A DNA stretch of 64,000 bases from Sinonovacula constricta (taxonomy: Eukaryota > Mollusca > Bivalvia > Cardiida > Solecurtidae): the NCBI GenBank assembly GCA_007844125.1, contig CM017562.1, forward strand, positions 61,214,529-61,278,528, given 5' to 3'. Within the stretch, counting starts at the first letter, position 1; each line of letters opens with the position of its first letter. Shown here piece by piece: positions 34,401 to 45,486 of the stretch. Below the pieces are notes generated by a model. That model did not search any database, was not told the DNA's origin, and saw only the letters and a program-made list of their open reading frames with translations. Both the position numbers and the translations under genes were made by a program.

Positions 34401-37400
34401 TGGTGTCATGTAAATATACGACAAATGCTTATCACAAATATATTCATGTTAATTTAGAGGGATATTTTTGATTGATGAAGTACATCCTTCCTGATGAATT
34501 TCTTGCTTCATTAATATTCTTACTGTATGAACAGATGGTGTTTTGTATCAGTCCATACGTGTAAAAACACACTAGCGACTAGAAATATGTCAATATTGTA
34601 TAACAAAAATCTCCGTTTTTCTTATATCTAGAGGATTGCCCATTGCTCCGACAGTACTTAGTTATAAGAAACCAAAATATCTTTGATTTTGATTTAACAG
34701 AACAGTCTTTCACGACAAATATTCGTTTAGTCTCCAGAAACGGTTATTAATATTTGGTAGAATACGACCCAAAAAAATCGTTCCTCTGCTTATAAAGATT
34801 GGATTGCAGCCATGGTTGTCGATCTGTATTTTAATATAATGCACTTTAAATCAAACATGACTAAAATCCGCCGTGATCTTTTGTAAGTTATAGATCGGAA
34901 ACGATAAATTGCAGTTGACGCACACAAAGAGGTACCACGGCACTTTTACGGGTAGTAACCAGAGTCGAACGGCTGATATTTTACCATTATATCATAATTA
35001 TTAAGCAAATAAACATTCGAGGCTTGATAAAAATAGCCTCAGACTGACAGACTCTTGACTATTCACCATTGTTTATTTGGTGGGGACATCGGTATATCTT
35101 TCAGCGATGAAGCGAAAACACCTCATTTAGTATATCTAATGTGTGCCAATTCTATCAAAACATGCCACCGCCTAGCATGAACTTTTAACATATTGCCCTA
35201 GCATACATGTTTTCTCAAACCACATCATGTATATCCGTTATTACTTAACATTTAGTGTAGATTGCTTTCTGAAAGGTCATACAATCATTATGACGCTACA
35301 TTCTCGCAGTGTTCAAAACTGTATACAGGTACAAACACTTAAGAACGTTGTTGATTCCTCTTCGTTATTAAGCTTATTAAATAACAAGAAATCATTTTGC
35401 ATTTTAAACGTATACAATTTGCTTGTTTTGTTTGTTTTGTTTTATCTTTTTGAAGCATTGAAGCAGGTCAAACTATCATCGACTTTGTAAAGTGGCGTTA
35501 AGTAAAGCATTGCATACCTTTATAACTATTTGTATTTGCAAATCTTTTGCATAATTGTACTAAATATCCACACACCGTTACACAAATACGGTTAAAAGTC
35601 AAATGGAGAGCCAGTCGCACATACTAGGTGAAGTGGATGTCGAAACATTGCGGTGTGACACCTATATAGTTTTTTTTTAAATATTTATTGGTGTGATTCC
35701 ATATACTCTTAATTGTGAAGATAATGCGTTTTCTGCTTTTGCAGATTTACTCATTTTGTTGTAAGTAAAGCACATTGTAAGTACTTTAAACATCTGTGTT
35801 GTATAAACCAGGTTTTATAAATTTACACTAATTGCATTATTGGTATAAAGCTATTTACTCAATCTTGTTGAGGTTATTCGTACTCAAAACATTCGAACCA
35901 TCTATGCAGTGAAAGTCATGTACTTGTTATTGTAGACATTTTGAATGAATAAAAGCCATTTTATAAAATAAAGATTCTGATTCTTTATTCCGTTTGTGCT
36001 GGTCTGATAAGAAGTTATTTCTATTTGTGTTAAGAATTTTGCATTTCTGTAATGTTAGACAACTTTAAAAAGCGTGAATCAACTTACCAAACAAAATGTT
36101 AATTTTGGAGTGTTCTATTTAGGTTCTGTATATCTTTTCAGCCTGTATCCTCATCTTCAAACATACAACAATTAAAAGGATTGACTGTCATCAAGTGGTT
36201 CCTTTTCTTTGATACACGGGTTAACTAGTTGTGGGTCATCCCAAGATAGCATACTAGGGATACAGACAATTTCAATATTCTATGTCTTGCCTAAGCAAGT
36301 GTTTATATGCTCCCGGGAAAGAAACTATATTTATCAGTGTTCCTTCCTAGGTAGAACCAGTATGTATGTTTTGACTTCCTACATTAATGGTATGATTGTT
36401 AGTCACTGCCTTGTAGTGCGGAACCATTCATGGGAAACGTTAGAAATTTGTAAATGGGTTGTTGTTGTAGTTATAATGTCATCTTTGCTACTTTGTAGTA
36501 TCCGGCCAAGTATATTTGTAGCAATGAGGCTTTTTGTCATTGTATACTTCGTTCCACATCAACTTAACACGTTTATATTGTACCTATTTTGACGGTTGAA
36601 ATGTTGATGCTCGTTCAGTGTTACTTACATATGTGCCTTTATATGTTTGATTGCATTTTTAATTCTTTTTACTGTTTAGACAATATGCATTATATAAAGT
36701 ACAGCATATCATATACATGTGAAGGTCAACATATCTGCTCACTCGAAGTTAAAGTTCCAATCTTGAGGTTTCAGATTCCTAACATGATCGTCGTTGTTAT
36801 GTGTTGATTAAATTTATTAAATCGTTTAGAAGAAGTTAGTCTCTCTTTGATGCTTTGCAGAAAATTCATTTGTTGAGCATCATCTTCCCAAAGAACCAAC
36901 ATCACGGGTAATTTAATTTAAGTTTGTAAAATATTCGTTAATTCTATCGCTTAGAAACAACAAACAAAACATTTGTCTATCGTTGCAAAATTAAACCTTG
37001 ATTGACATTTGTAATCAAGAGACATCGGTACCTATGGAGAGAAGAATGTTATCATCTCGGCTGCGAAACCCGAGGGTAGTGGCGGTGGCGGTGGCGGTGG
37101 CGGGGGCAATAAACCAAAACCAACGGAAGCCCCAGCAACAACAACAGCGCCTCCTCCATCAGCTCCTTGCAATATCACGCATGAATATTGTGATTACAAT
37201 CAGGTAAAATGGATAATTATGACTTTTTTAGTGTAATGACGACGGTTATAAATTCATTTTGGTATAATAGTTTTTGTCTAGGAGGATAAAAATGACTGAA
37301 AAAAGATCAGGAACAAAACTGAAAGATTCGAATCACGTTTGATACACGTTCTCGTTATATTTACTCAGTGATGTGTCAAGAAACATGCCTGTTTGCTGGG

Positions 37401-40400
37401 AACATTAAAATTATAATTATAATTAAAATTTTATTGACAAAAGTGATAAAAATGACAAAAGTGGGAAAAAATGTTTTCTTTCTTTTTTTTTAAATTATTT
37501 TTCTAAGGTCAACGTTTGTTTAAGTCGGCAGTATATACCGGGGAATGAAAATAACTAGAACAGTCTACTGATAAATTGCAGCATCTCGACTCTGTTATGT
37601 TGCCATGCGCAGTATAAATAGTACAAGCATAAATCGGATTTTCGTGTTTCCAGTCGTGATTAAATTTCTACCCATTTCAACTCCCAATCATGGTAACTTT
37701 GTCGACATGCCACGCACAAACATTTATTTCGCAAGAGAGCACTGATGCAGAGCAGGAAAGCGCCGCACTGTATTTATGTATAGAACAAGATGGCGCCATC
37801 GATAGAACTTTTCCAAGAACAATTATATATAGACGCCGCGCATTTGCGAGGCGACAATAACTTTGCAATGGTTTTGTTGCAGGTTATGGATTTCATACAG
37901 CAAAAGGCCACAGATTATCCCGACAAGTTTACATTCTACCAAATCGGAACGACGGCTAACGGTCGTTCCCTTTACTGTGTTAAGGTAATGCTTTTAGGCA
38001 GTCCTTTAAAAGGTATAAATAAGTCGAATGTTTATTTTCGCGTTCGGTATTATTGTTTTATGTTAACCCATTTGACAGCAATTCACCTTTCCGCGAGATC
38101 TAAAAATAGAAATTACACATTGTGTATTAGCATGGAATTAGCCAATCACATCGCGTTAATTGACACTTTACATACGTTATGCTGATTCTCACTTACACAT
38201 TGTCCTACAAACAATGATTTTGACAAGCGATCAGTTTAAATCTGTTTGAGCCTTTGGTTCAGTTCAATAGAAACAGAGTTGTTTGTGGTTTGCAAGGAAT
38301 CGTACGTTGCTGTAAACGCTTCTCTGTTTGCATCTTAATTTATTTGATTGGATGAGGCTTGTACATTTCTGCATCGAAAGGTAAAATCTCGCTGTAGCCA
38401 GCAACAACTTTCTTTCATAGTTTTGTGTCATGAATGCAGCATTGGGTGAAACTGTCTTAATCTTCATATAAACATCTCCATCACAAGCTCTTTGCATTTG
38501 GGAGATATCAACTTAAAATATTTTCGCGGATCTGTAAGATAATCTGTCAGATCTGTCACTTTAAACCAGGTTGTTTGTGGGCAAGGGGGCGGAGCTTAAA
38601 CTCTATTTTTAGATTCGCGGAAAGGTGAATTGTTGACCTAATTCCGGGTTATCACCAAATTAATGTATTATAAATATATTAATCAAATGCCTTACTGCGA
38701 TTTACTATGCATGTTAAGTAAATCTTTCTAGTGAATATTCAAACTGAGCCTGAGTGAATGAACATCATGTGCATTCGCCATACGTCGTTAAAGACTGTAT
38801 CGGGGCCAATACATGTCTACTTTGCAATGTATCACGTAGGCAGTAAGTCACCGCCGAAGAGTTCCGATCGTAAATGATCCTTTAGTGTTATAAGAATCTT
38901 AGTTGTCTTGCTAATTACACATGTATATTTCTTAATCAGATGCTTATAACAAGTATGATCATTATCAAAAGACATTTTCCAATTGTCCTATTCTCGCCTG
39001 TGCACATTGAGCCATTGTGGGTTGTCTGTCTTTACATAAAACCTAATACTTTACATAGATACGTTTTCCATTAAACCTTATAAACTTATGTGTGTATCTA
39101 GATTGTTGCAGATATCTCGACACCGAAACAGGCTATTCTCATAGAGACCGGTACGCATGCGCGAGAGTGGGTCACTGTGTCTCTAGCACTGAACCTTATG
39201 GAAAAGGTATTTCGATTTTCTTTCGGAAAAAATTATTCCGAGTTTTTCGTACTTTATTCCGAGTTATTCGTACTTTATAGAACATCATTACTAAAGTCAT
39301 TATTCTACATCTTTTTAATAGGTCTTAAAACCACAAACCTGGAATCGCTTTTGAAAAGATGAAACCAAACTAGTTCAATATTATTGTTTTTAATTGCATT
39401 TTAAAGGTTGTATCCGGCTGTTTGGATCAAACAATTTTCCTAAAAGAACCGAGAAAGTCATTGTGACCTACAAATGTCCGCTTTTTATTGTGTGCACAGC
39501 GAAGCATACACCCAAATTGGTCATTGCAAACAGGTATTCGTATCTGAGCCACGCTGCAAATATAGCTATTTTAAATAAAGAAAACCACTTTACAGCTTAC
39601 ATTTGAAATCACGTTATATCGGCCTCCGGGTATTTATATATAGGTATATGTATTTTCAGCAGACATTATTGTCGTGCTAAATGATCGACTTGGAAAGAAT
39701 TAACCTTTAATTTTTTGTAAAACTTTCTACTATCTTACAATATAGAAAGTGTTCAAAACCGTCTTAACTAAGACTTGGGTAAGATTTACTGCAGAAGTTA
39801 TACCCAATTTCCCCCAAAACGGTGGTAGGACTTTGTAACATGTATTTGATATAGGTAAACTGTTGGTTACCACCTTTAAATCGACGTTGAAAAGGTGGTC
39901 TTATTCATATTTGTTTCCTTAAGGAAACTAAAAAACCTGTTTTACCAGTTTATCTTGGGAGAATATAACGTTGTTTAACTATTTCAGCCATTTCAAATCA
40001 CCAATCTGGTATACCAGGTATACCAGTCAAAGAAAGTACCTTGATTAAAGTTCTAAGTCGATATGATTCTTTATGTGATGTTGCGCTTGAAGCCATAATA
40101 CACCCAGTGAAATAAAGTTTACAGCACAAAATAATTTACAAAACGTAAATTACACAAAAAGACATTTTCTTTACCATTCCCGAACCCGATTTGTTATCGA
40201 AATAAACAGATAAAGCTCAGGTACAAAATTGTCACTATCATAATATTGGATATGTTGAAATTGTATGTAAAAATTGTGTAGATGGCCATAAATTATAAAG
40301 TTAATTCATTTGCTTCTGTACTGTATTTTTTCTTTTTCTTCCTTTTTCAAGCAAAAGCGTTCACTGGTTATAATATTATCGGCAAATAACTCTTAAAGCA

Positions 40401-43047
40401 TCAGTGTTTCAACGCAATCCAATTTATACTGTTTAAGAGAATAAAAAACAATTTGCTCATAGGAGTACGTATAGCTTTAATTGTGACCAGGTCGATTTAC
40501 AAGTACCTTACACTTAGTGTGCAGTGTGCAAAATTAGTAACTGCTTTTTTATCTATCACTACGTATTACGAAGTCAACTTACAAAATCGCATTACATTAT
40601 TTTGCATGTACACAAGCACATTATTACTTGATTAACAGCTTCTGACAGACGAGACGATGCTGCAGAACTATGACTGGCACATAATCCCCGTGCATAACCC
40701 TGATGGATATGTCTACACCTGGGTAAGTAGGGATTCCTTTACAAGGACACTTCTTATCATTAATAAGGAACATTCTTTAACGACGCAATTTGATTGTTAA
40801 TAATTCCTTTTAAATTGTATGTTGAAACGCACGATCAATATGCAAGTACAATATCGTTACTTTTGTATGATACTGACACTAACTAATGAAAAATCTTTTC
40901 AAAATATAAATATTTGCATGTATCTAATGAATCTATTATTGTCTGTTAAGACCGATGATAGACTTTGGAGGAAAAATAGGGAGGTCCTTAGTAAACCATG
41001 TAGCCGGGCGACAGGCGTTGACCTAAATAGAAACTGGGACGCTCAATGGAAAGGTAGGAACTTTACGTGAAACAAAAATCTGACTGCTTTGGTCGTATCC
41101 TTATAAATATCAACAATTGATTAATTCTAAAATATTTATATTGATTCTGTTACATTTACTTCCCATAGATAGCACCTTGTTATGATTTAATAAAAAAATA
41201 TCCAGTTTACGTATTTCTTTCTTAATAGTCTTATCCATTTATTGAATCAATGGCCTTCTGACAGTGCTATAATTTTTTGTATCGCCTACACCAGCCTCTA
41301 GCGACTGCAAGAGCCTGACGTACCCGGGTCCAAGTGCTTTTTCGGCCGCAGAAACCTCCGCCATCAGAGATCTCGTTATTCCGGATCTGAAAGCTTTCTT
41401 CGCAATTCATTCCTTCTCACAGCTGATTTTACTACCATACGGATACACAAATAAGGACGCTGTCAACATTGCCGATCTGGTAGGTGGTTTGGCAAAAGGT
41501 ATATAATTATCATAATAAAATAAAAATCGGTCTTTAAGTACAAGCGATTTCATGAAGACAGCTTGACATCGTTCTACAGTGTGATGTGAAATAATTGTAT
41601 CTGACAAACAGTAAAAAGCTGCCAAACAGCAACAAGTATAGCATTTTAAAATGTGTAAAAGCACACAGTGTTTGCATTTCAACACTTTATATTGAGATAC
41701 AATGTAAGTATAAATGACTAACAAACTACTACTAATTATAAGTTGCCTTTATTTATCATTCGGTTAAATAGATAGTCTCATATTCTTGCATGCATATAAA
41801 TACTTCTCATGAAAATTCACATGTATATTAAAAACCAGCAGCATGTAAATGTACACGTGTTTAAGATAATTTAATTTTTATGTGTATGCGTGCGAAACGT
41901 CAAAGATTTGCAAAAAAGTCGATGTGTCAGCTTATTCCATGAACTTAAAAAGAAAATTAAGTTGGATTTGCGAATTGTATTTTGTTTTTAACTGGAACGT
42001 TTAAAAGTGTTTACGTTGCCTTTGATGCTTAGCATCGTTGTTCTTTTCGTATCTGAGTGCTGAAGGTCTTCACTTTGATTTTGCAACTAGGAATGTCTTA
42101 ATTTGTGTTTAGTATGCTTTGAATCCCATTTTGAAAAATAATTGAGAAAGTCGAAAATTGCGAAGAGTCTGCTATTTGTTCACCCCACGTGTGAAAGTAA
42201 GAAGCTGATATTCTTTGTTTAATTACTGAAAAACAAGTTTACAATGTCGACATTATAAGTAAAGTCTAAACATTCTATTAAATGCTTTTACATTAGTTTG
42301 CTATGGCATACGGCCCAGACAAATAAGAATTGTTGAATTTATTGTAAATTACTTTACCATATATTTGAACATCGATAGTTATAAGCAATATTTGACAATA
42401 AACAAACTGCATCTACTGAGAGTGCACTCGTACATAATAACCACAGACGAAGGCGTTTGGAGTCTATTTCTTTAGTCCTTGTATTTAATTACTTAATTTT
42501 AAGTGCATTTTCTTGTCATATTTCATTGCATAACTATTTTGGAAAAACAAATTGTTCAGACCTTTAGGGAAATATGGCTGGCATTGTTAAACATTTAAAA
42601 TAATTCTTATTTTAGGTGATGTTGAAGGTAAATTAGTACCGGAAAAATTTTGGCCCTGTCCTCGGCACACTTTGAACATGTGCAATGTCAAACATAACCT
42701 CATGTTTAATTCTTATGGTTTTGCAGCGATCCATTGCAGAAGCAATGAAGGTTGCAATCCAAGGCGTTGATTCAAAATCCTTTTTGGTCACGAGCATCTA
42801 TGATTATTTTGGTATGTTGGGTAGTTATTACAGAAATATACTAACCATTGCTTTTTAGTGTTGTTTTACATTAAGTATATTTATTTAAATATATCTGTAA
42901 ACATTATTTATAAAAATGAATAACATACTTGTGACGAAACTTGGTTAATGTTTAAAATAAGAATATGATTCATGCAATGTTTGTACTAATGTATTACATA
43001 ACGTGTCTTAACACATAAGTTAAACGTACGGTAAATGCAATTCTATT

Positions 43048-43115
<68 letters not shown>

Positions 43116-43337
43116 TAATAATATATTTAACTGTCGAGTCTATAACCAGGTCCGATATATGGAGGCTCTATAGACTACATGTATGACCGTGGGGTGCAGT
43201 ACTCCTTTGCCTTCGAGATGCAACCGGCCTCCTCTAACCCAGGCTTTGAATTACCAGAAGATCAGATCGAGGAAGCGTGTCAAGAAATCATCGCTGCCCT
43301 ACAGATTTTCGCCGGACTGTCATTGCCACTAAACTAG
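28412..43337 (+). CDS. Zinc procarboxypeptidase gene A (M14A, CPA-like), 11 exons, one frameshift
   Basis: Exons: 28412-28494, 32157-32232, 33409-33537, 37020-37203, 37883-37984, 39102-39206, 40639-40722, 40951-41053, 41295-41479, 42727-42811, 43150-43337. All introns are GT-AG and all phases match, giving 440 codons plus stop once one surplus base in exon 3 is discounted; as printed, the frame hits TGA in exon 3. Domains (corrected numbering): signal peptide 1-23; M14 propeptide about 29-105; Gly/Thr/Pro linker about 115-142; catalytic domain about 145-437. Zinc ligands H210, E213 and H327; R212; substrate Arg R261; N280-R281; disulphide pair C271/C293; catalytic Glu E401. I386 at the CPA-255 position predicts a preference for hydrophobic C-terminal residues. 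The family removes C-terminal amino acids from peptides after propeptide cleavage; secretion is inferred. Could be a very young pseudogene, a polymorphic null or an assembly error. Confidence 0.9.
29313..29642 (-). mobile_element. LTR-like block (solo or truncated)
   Basis: 330 bp bounded by TGTAACATAATG and ATAATGTTACA, an inverted terminal repeat ending TG...CA. Read on the minus strand, AAATAAA lies about 50 bases before its end, as in an LTR. The right-hand flank (GGGCGGCGTCGC; frame at 29,635-29,847) could be retained internal sequence. No matching second LTR and no clear target duplication were found. It lies in intron 1 of gene A. Confidence 0.4.
30248..31336. mobile_element. TTAA-flanked TIR element, non-autonomous (piggyBac-like)
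   Basis: Perfect 16-bp terminal inverted repeats (GGTTCTGGACCTGTAA and its complement) lie directly inside TTAA on both sides (30,244-30,247 and 31,337-31,340). TTAA duplication is the signature of piggyBac-type transposition. The 1,089-bp interior has no long open frame, so it is non-autonomous. It sits in intron 1 of gene A; gene B's much shorter intron 1 lacks it. Confidence 0.75.
32157..32232 (+). CDS. Gene A exon 2: start of propeptide
   Basis: Acceptor TGGCAG, donor TAT|GTAAGT; 76 bases, entering in phase 2 and leaving in phase 0. The reading YQIITVTAETAPQLQLLQDL is the first strand and helix of the M14 activation peptide. Confidence 0.9.
33409..33537 (+). CDS. Gene A exon 3: propeptide core, with +1 frameshift
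   Basis: Acceptor CTCTCAG, donor ACTGG|GTAGTG. It is 129 bases against 128 in gene B. The surplus base lies in CTCAGGAAAGCC (gene B: CTTAGAAAGCCC), after DFWTGPFLR; read as printed the frame reaches TGA at about 33,474-33,476. Downstream similarity to B continues in the other frame (ILVSGPDYPELRNRLQIAEL), which places the lesion at a single base. Confidence 0.88.
34320..36860. other. Gene A intron 3 interior, no gene recognised
   Basis: Open frames at 35,227-35,490, 36,209-36,592 and 36,589-36,807 are AT-rich with hydrophobic composition and no recognisable family. Gene B's intron 3 is only 880 bp, so about 2.6 kb was gained here or lost in B. Confidence 0.4.
37020..37203 (+). CDS. Gene A exon 4: end of propeptide, poly-Gly linker, start of catalytic domain
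   Basis: Acceptor ATCAAG, donor CAATCAG|GTAAAA, 184 bases. It reads DIGTYGEKNVIISAAKPEGS, then nine glycines from a (GGTGGC)n run, then NKPKPTEAPATTTAPPPSAP and CNITHEYCDYNQ. The homologous exon of B is 45 bases shorter, lacking the Gly run and the TEAPATTTA segment. The linker lies where activation cleavage would be expected. Confidence 0.9.
37883..37984 (+). CDS. Gene A exon 5
   Basis: Acceptor GTTGCAG, donor GTTAAG|GTAATG, 102 bases, phase 0. It reads VMDFIQQKATDYPDKFTFYQ and IGTTANGRSLYCVK, the first helix and strand of the peptidase domain (compare IGRSYEGRPIYVLK of vertebrate CPA). Confidence 0.93.
39102..39206 (+). CDS. Gene A exon 6: zinc-binding HxxE
   Basis: Acceptor TATCTAG, donor GAAAAG|GTATTT, 105 bases. 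ETGTHAREWV contains the first zinc-binding His (H210), Arg (R212) and Glu (E213) of the M14 signature. Confidence 0.95.
39402..39878. mobile_element. R2 TIR element in intron 6 of gene A
   Basis: Starts TTAAAGGTTGTATCCGGCTG and ends TGTTGGTTACCACCTTTAA, imperfect terminal inverted repeats built on AAAGGTGGTA(A/T)CC. Interior words (TATCTGAGCCACGCTGC, TTTAAATAAAGAAAACCAC) match 1,436-1,490 and the complement of 59,590-59,640. No protein is encoded. It is flanked by TTAA-like sequence, but its target duplication is ambiguous because the TIR itself is T/A-rich. Confidence 0.6.
40639..40722 (+). CDS. Gene A exon 7
   Basis: Acceptor TTAACAG, donor TGG|GTAAGT, 84 bases. It reads LLTDETMLQNYDWHIIPVHN and PDGYVYTW, the M14 'NPDGY' strand that precedes the substrate-binding Arg. 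Confidence 0.93.
40951..41053 (+). CDS. Gene A exon 8: substrate-binding Arg and Asn-Arg
   Basis: Acceptor CTGTTAAG, donor GGAAAG|GTAGGA, 103 bases, leaving in phase 1. TDDRLWRKNR carries R261 (CPA R127) and GVDLNRNWD carries N280-R281 (CPA N144-R145). C271 corresponds to the first Cys of the conserved disulphide. Confidence 0.93.
41295..41479 (+). CDS. Gene A exon 9: third zinc ligand
   Basis: Acceptor CACCAG, donor GATCTG|GTAGGT, 185 bases. It reads SSDCKSLTYPGPSAFSAAET, then AIHSFSQLILLPYGY. H327 is the third zinc ligand (CPA H196). F329 replaces the usual Tyr (CPA Y198), whereas gene B has HSYAQ. Confidence 0.94.
42727..42811 (+). CDS. Gene A exon 10
   Basis: Acceptor TTTGCAG, donor TTTTG|GTATGT, 85 bases, leaving in phase 1. 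It reads RSIAEAMKVAIQGVDSKSFL, then VTSIYDYF. It differs from gene B's exon 10 by only a few bases, and the preceding ~30 bases of intron are also similar. Confidence 0.92.
43051..43122. repeat. (AAT)n microsatellite, intron 10 of gene A
   Basis: About 22 AAT units lie 28 bases upstream of exon 11. Gene B has an (ATT)n tract at the matching place (57,612-57,663), and copy C a degenerate ATT-rich tract (22,960-23,035). Confidence 0.95.
43150..43337 (+). CDS. Gene A exon 11: catalytic Glu and C terminus
   Basis: Acceptor ATAACCAG, stop TAG at 43,335-43,337. GPIYGGSIDYMYDRGVQYSF is followed by AFEM with the general-base Glu E401. I386 occupies the specificity position. The loop between the IY pair and GGSID is about three residues shorter than in vertebrate CPA (IYQASGGSID), so which Tyr serves as Y248 is uncertain (Y382 or Y375). 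Confidence 0.94.
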
Positions 43338-43407
43338 AAGCGATAACCAACAAAATACATCCGAAAACACAGTTTGATATACATTGTAAAGTGTGTCATT
43401 CTAAAGA

Positions 43408-43413
43408 AATAAA
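43408..43413 (+). terminator. Polyadenylation signal AATAAA, gene A
   Basis: AATAAA occurs 71 bases after the stop codon of gene A. Gene B has one 41 bases after its original stop (57,919). Confidence 0.6.
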
Positions 43414-44639
43414 GTTCTATGCAGCGCTAAACAGTAAAAGCTTTGGAAATTATAATAACTCTTAAATACGCCTTATTAACGGTCCATTATATAAACCCTA
43501 ATAAGATATTGTTTTTACCCTTTTTTCGTTTTTGTTGTGGTTTGGTTTTGTAAAATAAAAGAAAACTAATAGTCACAAAAATCGATATATTTCAACTAGC
43601 GCCTATCGGGTTTGTTTTATTTAAATAGTAATAAAACAAAACTTAAAACTTTAACTTAACTTAGCTATAAAGCTGAACATGTGTGGGTACTAAGCATCTA
43701 ATATTAAATAAAATGGCCGTTTCATATTTTTATAACTACGTTTAATAATGCGTTAATTCAATGATTAAAGAATAATTTCGAACTAACCAAAATTGTTAAT
43801 AGCATTTTTGTAACTAGTTCTGTATCACAATCATGAAGTATGTCACTTTACCATATCCGTTACAACACTAAGTTATGAACAATACTGTTAAAATAATGTT
43901 GAGAACAAACAGTTACCATACTTAAACACATACGAATAATACAAGAACCCATGCATCATTATCACTCATTAACTGTTCATTGTATCAACGTTCATAAAAG
44001 TAGATCACATAAAGAAATAAAAATTGTTTATAAGCTTGTAACGGATAATAATTGATAGTTACACACAATGCATAAAGTGAATGCTTACACTTCGACGCAA
44101 TAAAATGTTTCCAGTGATGTCAGTCGAACTATACCAGGTGCCCAGATGCCTCACATTCAGTCGACTTTGCCTTCTTTCCAGCATCTTTACAAGAACAGTT
44201 TATTTACTTAACCATGAAATTATTGTCGACAGTAAGTAAATTTGTCGCCTTAGTATTCGAAGATGTATACAGAGGCATTGTTTATAAAACAATTACCAAA
44301 AAAAAAATAATAAACAAAAACAAAAAGAAACAACGACTTTATACTGTTCTGTGATGATTTCAGTGTTTTCCCGCCATAAACAGGCAGTCATTAAATTTAT
44401 TAACTGCCATTAAATGAAATGCACAACGTCCGAAAATATCTGCATGCTTGTCTTTAAGAAGCTGGCTAAAACTTGATATAAATTTCATTATTTAACACAT
44501 TACGGCGTTGTTCAAAGTTATGTAGCACACGTCTTTGTCTATAAGTGAGTTTCCTTCATCACACAATAGATGAAACACTTATCATATATTAAGGAATGTG
44601 CAATTCATTGCAATGTTAATCTTTCTATTCGCCTTTTGT
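43414..44639. other. Intergenic spacer between convergent genes A and E'
   Basis: No gene. The part from about 43,910 to 44,130 (AAACACATACGAATAATACAAGAAC, CACATAAAGAAATAAAAATT, ACGGATAATAATTGATAGTT) is collinear with 59,080-59,280 in the B/E spacer, showing that the spacer was duplicated with the genes. Confidence 0.7.
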
Positions 44640-44985
44640 CTTCTCAAGTTCTAGTTGCCTTGATACTTTTTTTCTGGTTTCTCTGTGTCTTCCTCCGGTC
44701 CAAGAATTCTATTGCTGACTGTGTTGTTTCTTATTCGGTTTAGTTATTCCACTCGGTTGCGTCTTCCTAGTATCTGGTTGCCTCATCAGGTTGTGTTAGC
44801 TGTGGATGGACGTAGTACTTGATCTGCCCGGGGTTGTTTGTACGAAAGTCGGCTGTGAAGCACATCTACTAGTAGGGAAAGTGTTGTTGTCGGTTGTTCT
44901 GTGACACTTCTTCCGTGACAAATTGTGCACAATCTTACACCCGCAAAAGTATGTTTGATTGAAACATTGCTTAGGTGATGATGTT
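44640..44985 (-). pseudogene. E' exon-3 remnant (Thr/Pro-rich stalk)
   Basis: Plus-strand words such as CTAGTTGCCTTGATACTTTT, CTGCTGACTGTGTTGTTTCT-like text, AGCTGTGGATGGACGTA, GTGTTGTTGTCGGTTGTTCT and AAATTGTGCACAATCTTACA align with 60,085-60,385 of gene E. Frame-shifting indels are spread throughout. Confidence 0.75.
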
Positions 44986-45146
44986 TATACGAAGTTGCTT
45001 AAATGTTAGTTATACTACTAGTTATTTCATATAAACATATATTTTTTAAAAATATCGAAATGCTTTTGCCTGGGTAAAGAAATTCCATGATTTATGTATA
45101 TGTGAAGTGAAATTTTTAAGAGAAAATGTTGCAGAGATGTAGATAA

Positions 45147-45486
45147 CAATCTCATTAAAATCACATCCTAACTTTCGCTTCATTACTTTCCGCTGGTTAG
45201 GATCTGATGACATCGCATTAGGTGTCACCTCAATTTGACCTTTGATTAGCCAGTGAAATCGTCGGCTGCAAAATGTTGTGGTATAACTGATCGGAAGGTA
45301 TGGATGCCGCCGTGTTGAAAGATCAGACGAACTTGTTTCGTAACGAGGTTTCTGATTGGTCAAGTTTGACGTCATCGGCTCATTAATATAAAGGTCACTT
45401 CGAGGCGACCTTTATCGGGATGTCATCAGATCCTAACCAGCGGAAAGTAATGAAGCGAAATTTAGGATGTGATTTTAATGAGATTG
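45147..45486. mobile_element. MITE with 66-bp TIRs and 10-bp target duplication (Mutator-like)
   Basis: The left TIR 45,147-45,212 (CAATCTCATTAAAATCACAT...) and right TIR 45,421-45,486 match as inverted repeats at 65 of 66 positions. The element is flanked on both sides by the same 10 bases ATGTAGATAA (45,137-45,146 and 45,487-45,496). TIRs of this length with a 9-10 bp duplication are typical of Mutator-like elements. No transposase is encoded. The single mismatch suggests a recent insertion. The 109-aa minus frame across it is not a gene. Confidence 0.88.

Noticed and set aside
34915..34990. A tRNA-like pattern on the minus strand (ATATAATGGTAAAAT and GTTCGACTC).
   Set aside because: The boxes are present in weak form but no acceptor or anticodon stem can be formed convincingly.
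36209..36592. A 127-codon plus-strand frame in intron 3 of gene A.
   Set aside because: Hydrophobic, low-information composition, no recognisable domain and no splice context.
36861..36907. A 47-base segment in intron 3 of gene A bounded by TTTGCAG and CGG|GTAATT, resembling a cassette exon.
   Set aside because: 47 bases would shift the frame between exons 3 and 4. It would nominally compensate the extra base in exon 3, but the TGA stop lies earlier within exon 3, and gene B joins exon 3 directly to exon 4.
45046..45375. A 109-codon minus-strand frame.
   Set aside because: It runs through the MITE and its terminal repeat, with no sign of coding constraint.
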